A DNA stretch of 64,000 bases from CAZUWH01 sp964624075 (lineage in GTDB: Bacteria; Pseudomonadota; Alphaproteobacteria; Rhodospirillales; Rhodospirillaceae), in NCBI GenBank assembly GCA_964624075.1, contig CAZUWH010000006.1, positions 44,179-108,178 of the forward strand, read 5' to 3'. The translations under genes were made by a program, and so were the position numbers. This document shows, in pieces, positions 27,113 to 37,176 of the stretch (position 1 is its first letter; each line of letters opens with the position of its first letter). The notes below the pieces were generated by a model. That model was given only the letters and a program-made list of their open reading frames with translations, ran no database searches and had not been told where the DNA came from.

Positions 27113-28143
27113 GGTGCGACTCCCCCCTTGCAAGACAACGGTTGCCGCTGGCTGTCACCATGGGGGAACCGGCCGGTATCGGCGGCGAGATCATCTGCAA
27201 GGCGTGGGCACGGCGCAACGAGGAACTGGCGCCGTTCTTCGTCATTGACGATCCTGACCGGTTGGTGACCGTGAGCCGCTGCCTGGGGAGAACCATACCG
27301 GTGTCTGTTATCGCCACACCGGCGGAGGCGGTATCCATGTTCGCGCACGCTCTGCCGGTTCTGCCCGAGTCGCTTGCGGTGACGAGCATCCCTGGACAAC
27401 CGGATCCGGCCAACGCCCAAGCCGTGATCGCCTCCATCGCCCGAGCCGTTGCCCTGGTCCAGGAAGGGTATGCCGCGGCAGTGGTCACCAATCCCATTCA
27501 CAAGAAAACCCTTTATGGCACCGACTTCCCCTACCCCGGCCATACCGAATTCCTGGCAGCCCTAGCCGGTTCCGACCTCCACCCGGTCATGATGCTGGCT
27601 TGTCCTGGGCTACGGGTAGTGCCGGTGACCATTCACACCAGCCTGCGTGAGGCCATCACCACCCTAAAAACAGTGGATATCGTTCTGTGTGGCCGCATCA
27701 CGGCCCATGCCTTGCGGACGGATTTCGGCATCATGCGGCCACGGCTGGCGGTGGCGGCCCTGAACCCCCACGCCGGCGAAGGCGGAACCATGGGGGAGGA
27801 AGAGGACACCCTCATCCGCCCGGCCATCAAGGCATTGCGGGCAGAGGGCGTTGCAGCCTCCGGGCCGACCCCGGCCGATACGCTGTTTCATGCCGGGGCC
27901 CGTACCGGCTACGACGCGGTCTTGTGCATGTATCACGACCAGGCTCTGATTCCCCTGAAAACCATCGATTTCATGGGTGGTATCAACATCACCCTTGGAC
28001 TGCCGTTCGTGCGGACCTCGCCCGACCATGGGACGGCCTTTGACATCGCAGGGAGCGGGCGGGCTGACGAGGCGAGCCTGATGCAGGCGTTGCGGATAGC
28101 GGAAAAAATGGCGGTGCGCCGGCTGACACGTGCTGATATGTGA
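27109..28143 (+). CDS. pdxA: 4-hydroxythreonine-4-phosphate dehydrogenase
   Basis: 344 residues. Starts near AVTMGEPAGIGGEI, then VVTNPIHKKTLY, the metal-binding PGHTEFLA histidine, ALNPHAGEGG and the C-terminal YHDQALIPLK, all PdxA hallmarks. The enzyme acts in de novo pyridoxal phosphate synthesis. It overlaps surA by 4 bases (ATGA), so expression is coupled. rsmA, which normally follows in proteobacteria, is missing; a shattered gene on the opposite strand comes next. Confidence 0.95.
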   Translation: MRCDSPLARQRLPLAVTMGEPAGIGGEIICKAWARRNEELAPFFVIDDPDRLVTVSRCLGRTIPVSVIATPAEAVSMFAHALPVLPESLAVTSIPGQPDPANAQAVIASIARAVALVQEGYAAAVVTNPIHKKTLYGTDFPYPGHTEFLAALAGSDLHPVMMLACPGLRVVPVTIHTSLREAITTLKTVDIVLCGRITAHALRTDFGIMRPRLAVAALNPHAGEGGTMGEEEDTLIRPAIKALRAEGVAASGPTPADTLFHAGARTGYDAVLCMYHDQALIPLKTIDFMGGINITLGLPFVRTSPDHGTAFDIAGSGRADEASLMQALRIAEKMAVRRLTRADM

Positions 28144-28334
28144 CCAGCGGGATGACCGCCCTCCAGGGTGCGGCGGGATACCGACCGGGCAGGCCCCAGC
28201 AGGGTTGTTTGCGACCAGAAGACAGCAGGTTCTGCCGGAATGCGGTATTGTCTACGGTCCACCGCGGGGCAGTGTAAGGATCTATTTGCCTGTGCTGTCA
28301 CAGGGGGAGGGGGAGCGTCTGGAGCAATTGCCAG

Positions 28335-31300
28335 CTACCACAGCGTGAACGCGGTCACCTTTCCTGTCGGAAGGTTCAGCGCGGCAACGGTCGGGCTCTC
28401 TCTGTCCCGGCCGGTCAGGCGCAAATCCTCGGTGCGTGCAATGCCATTGGCAAAATGGATGGTACCGGCCAGAGACCGGAATGACGTTACCCGATTCTGG
28501 CCAACCACTTGCGGATTCGGCCCCACGCCACCTGTAATCAGGTGTTTGTTCAAGGCTGCCATGTCGAGACCATGCAAACGGCCCTTGCCGGAATCTGCTT
28601 GTAATACGATGGCAGGTGTGCGCACAATCGCCGGAAGATTGTCCCAAACGGCCGTGAGATCAGCCCTCAGGTCAGCCAGTCCGTCAAGCGTCTGCAGGCT
28701 GGCAAGCCGTTCCAGCACCGCACGCAGGGAGACATCCTTCAGATTCAGAATGGCCGCCCGCCGCGGGACCGGTATGGTTTCCAGGGTTCCGTTCAGGGCG
28801 ACCGTTCCCTCAGACAGCATGCCGGTAAAGGCTGGCACGCGTAACGTCCAGCCCGTCAGGACAACCTGTAGACGTTGTTCAACCACCCGCCAGGCCCCAT
28901 GGACCAGCGTGGTGGCTGGTCAGATCAAGGTCAGCGTCAATGGTAGCGAGCCAGGCCAGGTTGAACGACGCAGCGGGGTTTTTGAAAACAGCCCGTGAAC
29001 CCTCGCCGTACCCGATGGTGTCCCGGGCCGTCGTTCCCTGGGCGGAAGAGAACTATGACCGGAGCCAGGGGGTGAAAAACACTCTGTCCTGGCCAGACCG
29101 CCTACCCATTCGTGCATGCGGGTCTTCGGCTGATCGGTTTTTGGTTGCCGCATGAGAGGACGGCTTGTCCGCGGGTTCAGCCGCCTTTACCTGTACTAGT
29201 TTTACGTGTCGCACCCGCTCGGCCATGGCCTTCAGCAGGGGATGTGCCGCAAGTTCGTCACGGGAAAACGTCAACAGCGTCCTGGCTGGCAGCAGCGGAT
29301 CGAGGACGACCTCACCCGCATTCAGGGTTGCCCTCAGGTGGAAATAGGCTCCCTTGCGCTGCCACACGACCATGCCGGTCAGGTTGATGGGACCCAAGCC
29401 GGGCACGCAAGTCGTCAAAGGTTACGGGCGCGTCCCAACCGCCGCTCAGGCGGGCTTGTACGGCAAGGGGCCCGGCGTGGGTGTCCCGGGGATGATAACC
29501 CGGAGCCAGCAGAGCGGCGGAATCAGTGAAGCTGGCATGGCTGGCCTCCACCGTCAGTCTGTACTGTGGCCGCCGTTCCGAAAGACCGGTCACCTCCCCC
29601 GTCACGGCAGCCCCTCCCCAGCCCGCCTCGGCCCGGGCGGTGAAGGTCAGATGGTACGTACGGTGGTGGTACCGGTGGGCCCTGGCCGGTGAAGTACATG
29701 GCGGGCGGTGTCAGGCGGGCCGGATCGGCTGGGCAGGGGGGGGGAATGGCAACCATGCGCTAGGAGCTCGGGCATGTGTGACCACAGGACCAGCGCCACC
29801 TGTTCCAGGTATGGTCTGCTGTCGAGACTGGACAGCCTGCCGCTGAAAATGACCCCGCTCTGCCGCCGGTATCCATGACCGTCGTCTCGCCGACGTCCAG
29901 GGTGCCATTGTGGAGGGTCACACGCACGGTGATCCCCTAAAAAACCATGCCGACCATCGTCAGTGTGTCGATTCGGATGTGTAGGTTCCCATCAAAAGCG
30001 CCGAAACGGGGCAGGAAGGCCTGAAGATCCGGCCATGTGGTGGTCTTCCACACGACGGACTGAACAGACGGGCAGGCCCCAGGGCATTCATGGTCACGTT
30101 CATGGCCACAGACGGGCGTTCGGCAAGACGCAGCATGGCCATCCCTGCCATGTGGTCGCGGCCGAATCGTTCGTCCAGGCTTATGACCGAAAGAGCGTCT
30201 GCCGTGCCTTTCACGTAGGCGCGCAGGGTGAATGTGTCGTCCACTGGCAACAGATCCAACCCGCCCGACCATGCCGGCAGGGGGTCACCGCTAGCTTCCA
30301 GAATCAGATCAACCCTGGGCTGGCCATCGTCGCTCGTCAGGAAGCCGAACGCTGCGATCGTGCTGCCGGATGCCCCTCTTCCAGGGCAGGGTGGCTGAAA
30401 GCTGGTGGATGAAAATCTCGCCATCGGCAAGTATCGCGTTGACCCGTAAGTCATGTAACATCCGTCTATACTGAAAGGCCTCGGCAAACAGACACGGCGA
30501 TCGTCACCGACGGTTCCCGGCGCAGTGGGAACGACAGCCTCTGCAACCAAGCCAACAGAGAAACGGTCTGTCCGTTTGATGGGACGTCCGTTGGATCTGC
30601 CACCAGAATCGCCGTGGCCAGGGGGTCGAGGTCCAGTTGCGGGAAGGCCAGATTCACTTCAACCTCCTTCCAGCTTGCCAGATGGAAGGCGATTTGCCCG
30701 CTGCTCGTCCATGGTCCCAGCCGCACGGTAACCTCTTCAAGAGTCGCCAGACGATGAGGCAGGACGGCCAGCCTGCCCTTCAGGTAGAATGGCTGTAGCA
30801 GAGAATCGGGGCGCAGCCAGACGGGAGCCAGCCTGGCTAGGGTTCTGGCCAGGTTGTGTCCCTCTGCCACCAGCTAGCCATGCTAGGGTGGGGAATCTAC
30901 TTGTCCTGGTGACCACCCCGGTCAGATGAATCCTTCCCGTCTCTTCAGGCAGGTGCAGATCGAGGGCGAAGATCCGCTCCGTACTGGCTGCGCCAAGTCG
31001 CAGATTGAATACGGCCTGCTTTTCCGGCGGACCGTTTTCCAGCCGGATATGGCCGTTCATGGCAAGGGACCGGCCGGCGTCGCAACGGTGAGGTCGCCAT
31101 GGATCCCGTCAAGAGCGAAGGTTGCACCGGTCCGCTGCCGGTAGGAGATCCGTCCGTCTTCGATATGCAGGACGGTGGGGACCAGACGGATCGGACAGAA
31201 GGAGGCGAAGGTCTGACCGGTATCCAGCCGGGTTGCCGCGGATGTGGAATACTCACCATCGTTGAACAGTCTTTCTAGCCGTACCATTGGTTCGTGCAGA

Positions 31301-31470
31301 ACGATGGCGGTCACATTTATTTCGCCCCGTAACAGCGACAGCAGGTCGAGTGGCAGAGAGACCTCTTTCACGTCAATCTCTGATAGTTGTATCTCGCCAT
31401 GGCCAAGGCGCACCGGCCCAAGGCGGCAATGCCGATCCCGGTCGCAGAACGAGAGATATATCTCACTCAA
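28335..31470 (-). pseudogene. Shattered AsmA-family protein
   Basis: At least seven minus-strand frame segments read in order as an AsmA-like protein. The best preserved is the N-terminal part (HGEIQLSEIDVKEVSLPLDL, LLRGEINVTAIVLHEPMVR, HIEDGRISYRQRTGATFALD). It is followed by long beta-rich pieces (FALDLHLPEETGRIHLTGVV and others) and a C-terminal piece with VLERLASLQTLDGLADLRAD. The first ~50 residues with the membrane anchor are missing, ending at a family B repeat fragment. AsmA-like proteins help phospholipid transport to the outer membrane. Confidence 0.65.
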
Positions 31471-32013
31471 TATTCATGGCATGCACGTTGCTAGACCACA
31501 ACATGCTGCGCCGTCTAATTGCGGATTACTACTGCTTAAGGGAAATACTTAGTTGAAATATGTTCTTTTGCGCGCAAGAGCCAAGGACCGCGGATGCGGC
31601 CCGCCGGCACCTGGAGAAGGTCACGATCATAGCTCAAGAGTATTAGATGTCTGCCATGTTCCATGCACGAGTTTTCCCGGATCCAGATAATGCGGGAAGA
31701 TAAGGACAGGGGTCAGCAATCCTTGTGCCAACATTTTCATTAAGGCATACGAGGCCACCGTCGGCGGCACAGGAATAAGGTGGGAAAGAACATGCTGGAG
31801 AAGGACATTCTGGATCTGATAGGGTGGATTAGACTTTGTAAAAGTGGTAACAAACTCGATTAATAAATCTTATAGATGTTTCATGATATTAGTGTTCTCC
31901 CTTCTGTGTATCAGACAGAGATCACGATCGGGTGATTGTTCCCCTGGCATCGGGAAGTATGAGCAGGGAGCGATTTCAGGCCGGATGTCCGGCTATTACG
32001 GATAGAGGGGGCA
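31471..32013. other. Intergenic region with repeat remnants
   Basis: 31490-31513 contains ACCACAACATGCTGCGCCGTC, the inverse of the family B segment at 25590-25612. 31572-31643 is repeat D copy 2. The remainder (31650-32013) is AT-rich and shows nothing recognisable. Confidence 0.5.
31572..31643 (+). repeat. 72-bp repeat D, copy 2
   Basis: Matches 25368-25439 along its length with scattered substitutions and ends in the same GCTCAAGAGTAT; here the shared frame runs into a stop directly after AQEY. Confidence 0.5.
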
Positions 32014-32319
32014 ATGGAGTACATGGTCCACACCACATCTACCGGGCAGGAAATTCAACTGAGTGGCCGCTTTACATTCTCTGATCATGAGAATTCTCTA
32101 AGCGTTGTTAAACTAGTGGAAGAAGATAACAGCGATCGTCTCATCTTTAACATGTCTAGTCTGGAGTTCATCGATTCGGCGGGGCTTGGCATGTTTCTGA
32201 TCACCCGCGAGGCGGCAGAGCGCCGCAAGCTCTAGCTTGTTCTCCGTGGTGCTCAAGGTCAGGTCAAGCGCATGCTCGATCTAGGCCGTTTTGATGCCTT
32301 GTTCACGATTCAGGACTAG
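32014..32319 (+). pseudogene. STAS-domain anti-sigma factor antagonist with one internal stop
   Basis: 102 codons in one frame encode a complete STAS domain: LSGRFTFSDHENSLSVV, LIFNMSSLEFIDSAGLGMFL (the serine in FIDSAGLGM is the usual phosphorylation site), then an amber TAG at 32233-32235, then LVLRGAQGQVKRMLDLGRFD and a normal stop. Only this one codon is defective. Such antagonists (SpoIIAA/RsbV type) release anti-sigma kinases. The next two loci are remnants of its kinase and phosphatase partners. Confidence 0.8.
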
Positions 32320-32363
32320 ACGTCTCTTCCCTTGATCGGAGTCTTGAATCGGATCCTTCTAGG

Positions 32364-32574
32364 AACCCTCCCCCCTGATGGGGGATGGGGTTGTTTCTGT
32401 GTGGAATGCAACAACTTCGCATGTCACAAGGGCAGGCTTATGTGCATACGGTAGCAATCCGGGGGAAAGGAAGAGGGGGGTTCTTGGAGAGGGTCCATCC
32501 GGCTGTTCGGGAGTGGTGTGTCACCTTCTGAACTGCACCAGGTTGCGGCACGGCTCGGGGGGGGGGGGGGGGGG
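32364..32574. repeat. Composite repeat (family A end plus family C copy 2) with 18-base G run
   Basis: Begins CCCTCCCCCCTGATGGGGGA (family A end), followed by CACAAGGGCAGGCTTATGTG and CATACGG (family C), and ends in 18 G at 32557-32574. Sits between the STAS and kinase remnants. Confidence 0.55.
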
Positions 32575-32584
32575 CGTTACAATC

Positions 32585-33201
32585 ACGGAAAACAGACAGC
32601 TCCTGGAGGAGGAAGGCGCCATTCTCATTATGGCCGATGTTGTCGAAGACTCATTCGACCAATTGGTTCGTCGGCTATTTTGCGCCTATCCCAAAAACGG
32701 GGAGAATGTGGCAGACGGGCCACGGCTGGCCAGTACCGTAGCAGGGAAGGGCCTTTACTTTTGGCTCCGTACGACGCGACCGCTTTCCGGATTGCCACTG
32801 CCCATCACTTCTGCAACGCCCTGGAAACCAGGAAGGGGGTGTCCCCCAGCCGGCGGGAAGATGTCGAGCTGGCTCTTTAGGAGGGGCAGTGGCCAACGCC
32901 CTTGTTCATGGCAACCTGGGCCTTGACAACGCCATACAGGATGACCGCCTGCATGATCCCACGGCAACCCGGCGACGGGTGGAAATCACCGCCTTGTGGG
33001 GCAATGACGGACTGAACGTGACCGTCATGGACCAGGGCGAAGGCCTTGCCGATCCCGTTTCCCTTTCCGGGGTGTCCCCACCAGAGGGGGGTCGGAGAGA
33101 TCGAGGGAGAGCGTGGCCCTGCATGGGCTTGGTATCATCCGTTCCCTGGCTAGCACGGTGACCTTTGCCGACCGTTGCCTGATTATGCAGTTTTTCCCAT
33201 G
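32585..33201 (+). pseudogene. Anti-sigma factor kinase (HATPase_c, RsbW-like), degenerate
   Basis: Pieces in three frames: IATAHHFCNALETRKGVSPS with EDVELAL then TAG, next frame VANALVHGNLGLDNAI (the N box of this kinase family), VEITALWGNDGLNVTVMDQGEG (G1-like box), and a degenerate end resembling GRGLALIRSLADRVTF. Intact homologues phosphorylate a STAS antagonist and bind a sigma factor. At least two frameshifts and one stop inactivate it. Confidence 0.7.
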
Positions 33202-33239
33202 AATATGTCTTTCGAAACTGATACCAATTTCGGCCTGTC

Positions 33240-34180
33240 CCTAGCTGGACACGTGTTTTGATCGTCGATGACAATCAGGGCCACCGCAAGCCCCTAGGGG
33301 GCTCTGGTGGAGCGGGTTGGCGTGGGCCGAGTCGCCTATGCTGTTGACGGCGTGAATGGACTGGCCCAGGTAGAGGCCTTTCGTCCGGATCTCGTCATTC
33401 TTGACGTGTGCATGCCGAAAATGGACGGCTTCGAGATGTGCCGACGCCTGCGTCGCCATCACGCACAGGAGGATCTGCCGGTTCTGATCCAGACTGCCTT
33501 TGACAACGAGACCTCGCGAACGGATGTCTTCCTGGCCGGGGCGACCGACATGGTTTCAAAGCCGGTGGTGCCGGTCGAACTGATGGCACGGATACGCATC
33601 TATCCGGGAAAACTGTTTATTATCCACAACCTGTTGGCCTATCGCGAACGGGTGGCGCAGGAACTGGCCAATGCGCGGGCCATGCAGCACGCCATGCTCC
33701 CGCAGGCGACACGGATTCAGGCCCTGGCTAGCCAGTACAACATGCAGATCAGTAGTCATTTCGAGGCCTCATCCGAACTGGGTGAAGACATCTGGGACAT
33801 CGTGGCCTTCAGTGAAGGTCGCTTGGGTCTATATGTGGCGGATTTTTCCGGCTACGGGGTAACGGCTGCATTGAATACCTTCCGCCTGCACACGCTGGTT
33901 CGGCAGATTCCTCCTCTTCCCGATGATCCCGGGGCCTGGCTGACTGCCATGAATGTTTGTCTGAAAGGGTTGCTGCCGGCGGGGCAGTTCGCGACCATAC
34001 TGTATGCCGTTGTCGATACCCGATCCGGCACGTTCCATTATACCTCAGCCGGGGGCGGCGACCAGCCCTCTTCTGGAGATCGGAGATAGGAGGACGTTTC
34101 TTGAGTCCACGGGGCTTTTCCTCGGGATCTCTTCTGTCGCCACCTACAAAACCCGCGTCGTTCAGTTGCTACCTATAGTG
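33240..34180 (+). pseudogene. Response regulator fused to PP2C (SpoIIE/RsbU-like) phosphatase, broken
   Basis: VLIVDDNQGHRK is followed by a frameshift near 33300, then a long open stretch with the rest of the receiver domain (DLVILDVCMPKMDGFEMCRRL, phospho-acceptor D in ILDVCMPKMDG; KP near SKPVVPVEL). A linker helix and the PP2C start follow (ARAMQHAMLPQ, LYVADFSGYGVTAALNTFRL, FATILYAVVDTRSGTFHY). It shifts frame again near 34075 (PALLLEIGDRRTFLEST in the other frame) and stops short of the full domain. It would have dephosphorylated the STAS antagonist. Confidence 0.75.
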
Positions 34181-34639
34181 TCTATTTTCTTCTATATACA
34201 CACCTGGACAGAGAATTAAACAGTAATTGAATTCCTATTAGGTGATTTATAATCTGTTGCAGCTGGTCCGTGAGGTCTCTGCAGCTTCTGCCACGACCGG
34301 TAACCAACTCGTCAACATTGTTGAAGCGTTTTTTACACTCGTTCTACGAATATTGCTTGGATGATCTGACCGCCGTGTGAATCGCCCATGGTCTTTGAGG
34401 AACGTCCTGGCGTGTCCTGGACCGGCGTGCGCCCGGGGCGCATGTCGCCCAGGACGACGGATCACTCACAGGAAAGGCTGAACCTCTCCCACGTTCTGTT
34501 GTTCTGTTCTGCCTGCCCATGACGTGCGCATGAGATGACCGTACCCGCCCGCTGGTTCTCTGAAGCCCTTTCATTTTCCAACACAATCTGTCACGGTAAC
34601 GGGCTGTTGGGAGGGGAAAGGGAGCTGCAGGAGACATCC
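34181..34639. other. Intergenic region, no clear gene
   Basis: A plus-strand stretch near 34255-34340 reads LLQLVREVSAASATTGNQLV, which may be a scrap of a methyl-accepting chemotaxis protein, but it is too short to call. Otherwise nothing is seen before the Ppd start. Confidence 0.35.
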
Positions 34640-35806
34640 ATGATACAGGCGGAGGCATTCCTGAAGGCCGCGTGCGAGCGATCATTCGACTTCTATACTG
34701 GCGTGCCGTGCTCCTTTTTGACGCCCCTGATCAACCGGGTCATCAGCGACCAGGGTACCACCTATGTTGGTGCCACCAGCGAGGGAGAGGCAGTCGCCAT
34801 CGCCGCCGGCGCGTGGCTGGCCGGTCGCGAGACGGTGGTCATGTGTCAGAATTCCGGTCTGGGCAACACCGTCAACCCGCTTACCTCTCTCAATTGGCCG
34901 TTCCGCATCCCTACCCTCCTGATCGTGACGTGGCGTGGCCAGCCGGGTCACCCGGATGAACCCCAGCATGCACTAATGGGACAGATGACCCCTGCCCTGC
35001 TTGATCTCATGCGGATCCCGAATCGGCTGTTTCCTGTGACGGCAGCGGAGATCGCGCCAGCCCTTGACGGGGCGCGCGCCGCCATGGAACGGTATGGGCT
35101 GCCATTTGCCCTCCTCATGGCACAGGGATCGGTTGTCGCGGAGGCCCTGGAGGAGACACCGCTGACGGTGCCACCGCCCGGCGAAGTCGTAGACATCTGT
35201 TGCGGCCATGCACTCTCCCAACGACCGACACGGGCCGCCGCCCTGGCGTGTGTGCTTGCTCTGGTGCCGGATGAGGCGGCCGTGTTCGCAACCACAGGTA
35301 AATGCGGGCGTGAGCTGTTCACCCTCTCCGATCGCGCGCAGCATTTCTATCAGGTCGGCTCCATGGGAGGCGCCAGTGCACTTGGGCTGGGAGTCGCCTT
35401 GAACACCCGCCGTCCTGTCATTGTCCTGGATGGCGACGGGGCCGCCTTGATGAAGATGGGTAATATGGCGACTATCGGGGCAAAAGCCCCGCGCAACCTG
35501 ATTCACATTCTGCTCGACAATGGCGTACACGATTCGACCGGGGGCCAGGCGACCGTTTCGGCGAACGTGTCTTTTGCCAGGATGGCCGGCGGCTGCGGTT
35601 ATACTACCGCCACCGCGACCGATGAACTGACAGGCTTTGAGACTGCCGTGCAGCAGGCCCTGACGAGACCAGGGCCGCACATGATCCATTTGCGTCTTCA
35701 ACCCGGCAGCATGACCAGACTGGGGCGGCCAACGGTCAAGCCGGCCGCTGTCGCCCAGCGGTTCAAGGATTTCTTGACTCGTGCGGAGGAGGAGGTGCGG
35801 CCATGA
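34640..35806 (+). CDS. ppd: Phosphonopyruvate decarboxylase
   Basis: 388 residues from the ATG preceded by GCAGGAGACATCC; the frame extends upstream to 34535 without family-like sequence. Two half-domains of a thiamine-diphosphate enzyme are in one chain: an N-terminal pyrimidine-binding part (FYTGVPCSFLTPL; TSEGEAVAIAAGA with the cofactor glutamate near 48-50; NSGLGNTVNPLTSL) and a C-terminal part with the cofactor motif starting GDG (265-267) and ending LLDN (291-294). It decarboxylates 3-phosphonopyruvate to phosphonoacetaldehyde. It overlaps the next gene by 4 bases. No PEP mutase gene lies upstream. Confidence 0.92.
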   Translation: MIQAEAFLKAACERSFDFYTGVPCSFLTPLINRVISDQGTTYVGATSEGEAVAIAAGAWLAGRETVVMCQNSGLGNTVNPLTSLNWPFRIPTLLIVTWRGQPGHPDEPQHALMGQMTPALLDLMRIPNRLFPVTAAEIAPALDGARAAMERYGLPFALLMAQGSVVAEALEETPLTVPPPGEVVDICCGHALSQRPTRAAALACVLALVPDEAAVFATTGKCGRELFTLSDRAQHFYQVGSMGGASALGLGVALNTRRPVIVLDGDGAALMKMGNMATIGAKAPRNLIHILLDNGVHDSTGGQATVSANVSFARMAGGCGYTTATATDELTGFETAVQQALTRPGPHMIHLRLQPGSMTRLGRPTVKPAAVAQRFKDFLTRAEEEVRP

Positions 35807-36915
35807 CATCCCCTGCCCTGCCCACGGCCGACGCACCATTGCTGCTGACCCCGGGGCCGCTGACCACCGCCCGCGCTACCCGGGAGGCCATGCTGCAGGA
35901 TTTCGGCTCGCGTGATGGTCCCTTCATCGCCCTGACCCGCTCGGTGCGGGAACGGCTGCTGGCCTTGGCTGGTGCCACGGCGAGCCATGCCTGTGTGCTC
36001 CTGCAAGGCAGCGGAACCTTCGCTGTTGAGGCCATGCTGGGAACGCTGGTGGCACACACCGGTAACCGGGTGCTGGCTCTGGTCAATGGGGCCTATGGCC
36101 GGCGGATGGTCGAAATCCTTGACCGTCTGGGTCGGCCCTGTCTCGTGCACGAGACCGACGAGACGGTTCCCCCTCTGCCAGAAGAGATCGACTGGTTGCT
36201 TGCGACTCAGCCCGATTTGACCCACGTCGCCATGGTCCATTGCGAGACCACCACCGGCCTTCGCAATCCCGTCGAAGCCATCACCCAGGTGGTGGCCCGT
36301 CATCATCGGGCTCTACTGCTCGATTCCATGAGCGCCTTCGGGGCCCTGCCAATCGATGCCCGCAGCATGCCCTTCACCGCTCTCGCCGCATCTGCCAACA
36401 AATGCCTGGAAGGTGTCCCCGGGCTTGCCTTCGTATTGTGCGAGCGGACCGTGTTGGAAAAGACGGCCGGTCAGGCCCATGCCCTGTCGCTCGACCTGCA
36501 CGCCCAGTGGACCGCGATGGAACGGGATGGTCAGTGGCGCTTCACGCCGCCGACCCAGGTGGTGGCCGCGCTGGCCACGGCACTCGATCTGTTCGAAGCC
36601 GCTGGCGGTCAACCGGCCCGATTTGCCCGCTACACGGAGAACTGCCGGGTCCTGAGAGATGGCATGCAGCGGCTGGGATTCGTGCCGCTGTTGCCGGATG
36701 AACAGCAGGCTCCCATCATCGTCACCTTTCACATGCCGCCGGCCTTCCGTTTTGACGACTTCTACGCCCGCATGCGGGAACGCGGCTACGTACTTTACCC
36801 CGGCAAACTGGCGCGAAAACCGAGCCTTCGGATTGGGTGTATCGGGGCCATTACGCCGGACGACCTGGCTGCCATGGTGACGACAGCTGCCGATATTTTG
36901 CGCAAAATGACGTAG
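35803..36915 (+). CDS. phnW: 2-aminoethylphosphonate--pyruvate aminotransferase
   Basis: 370 residues, a class V PLP aminotransferase. Motifs in order: LLLTPGPLTT, DFGSRDGPF, VLLQGSGTFAVEAML, MVHCETTTGLRNP, LLLDSMSAFG and the PLP lysine K200 in ASANKCLEGVPG. PhnW interconverts 2-aminoethylphosphonate and phosphonoacetaldehyde. Coupled to Ppd by a 4-base overlap, it probably works in the biosynthetic direction, giving 2-aminoethylphosphonate for a lipid or glycan headgroup. A catabolic role would be expected with phnX, which is not present. Confidence 0.9.
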   Translation: MTSPALPTADAPLLLTPGPLTTARATREAMLQDFGSRDGPFIALTRSVRERLLALAGATASHACVLLQGSGTFAVEAMLGTLVAHTGNRVLALVNGAYGRRMVEILDRLGRPCLVHETDETVPPLPEEIDWLLATQPDLTHVAMVHCETTTGLRNPVEAITQVVARHHRALLLDSMSAFGALPIDARSMPFTALAASANKCLEGVPGLAFVLCERTVLEKTAGQAHALSLDLHAQWTAMERDGQWRFTPPTQVVAALATALDLFEAAGGQPARFARYTENCRVLRDGMQRLGFVPLLPDEQQAPIIVTFHMPPAFRFDDFYARMRERGYVLYPGKLARKPSLRIGCIGAITPDDLAAMVTTAADILRKMT

Positions 36916-36989
36916 AAACCTGCAGCGAGCGGGAAAGCCCGAAGCCTTCCAGCGATTCTCATTATGGGAATACCCCTGATCTACAGAAG

Positions 36990-37160
36990 AGGAATCCCTG
37001 CACCATCCTCCCCCTCTAGGCTACCGTATGCACACAAATCCGCCCCGGCGTGGTGTGGATCATTGCCCTTCCCATCCACAGGCATCCCCCCCCTGAAGGG
37101 AATACTCCTGCCTTCTGGACGGAACACGCCCTTCCCCTGAATGGGGGGGGGAGGGGCCCG
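36990..37160. repeat. Composite repeat (inverted family C copy 3 plus GC-rich end)
   Basis: 37021-37070 contains CCGTATGCACACAAATCCGC, the inverse of family C copies 1 and 2. It ends near CCCCTGAATGGGGGGGGGA (9 G), a family A-like end. Lies between convergent phnW and meaB. Confidence 0.55.
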
Positions 37161-37176
37161 TGCCTCCTCCGGGCCT

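Noticed and set aside
34247..34345. Methyl-accepting chemotaxis protein fragment
   Set aside because: Only about 30 residues of weak similarity (LVREVSAASATTGNQ); too short to support.
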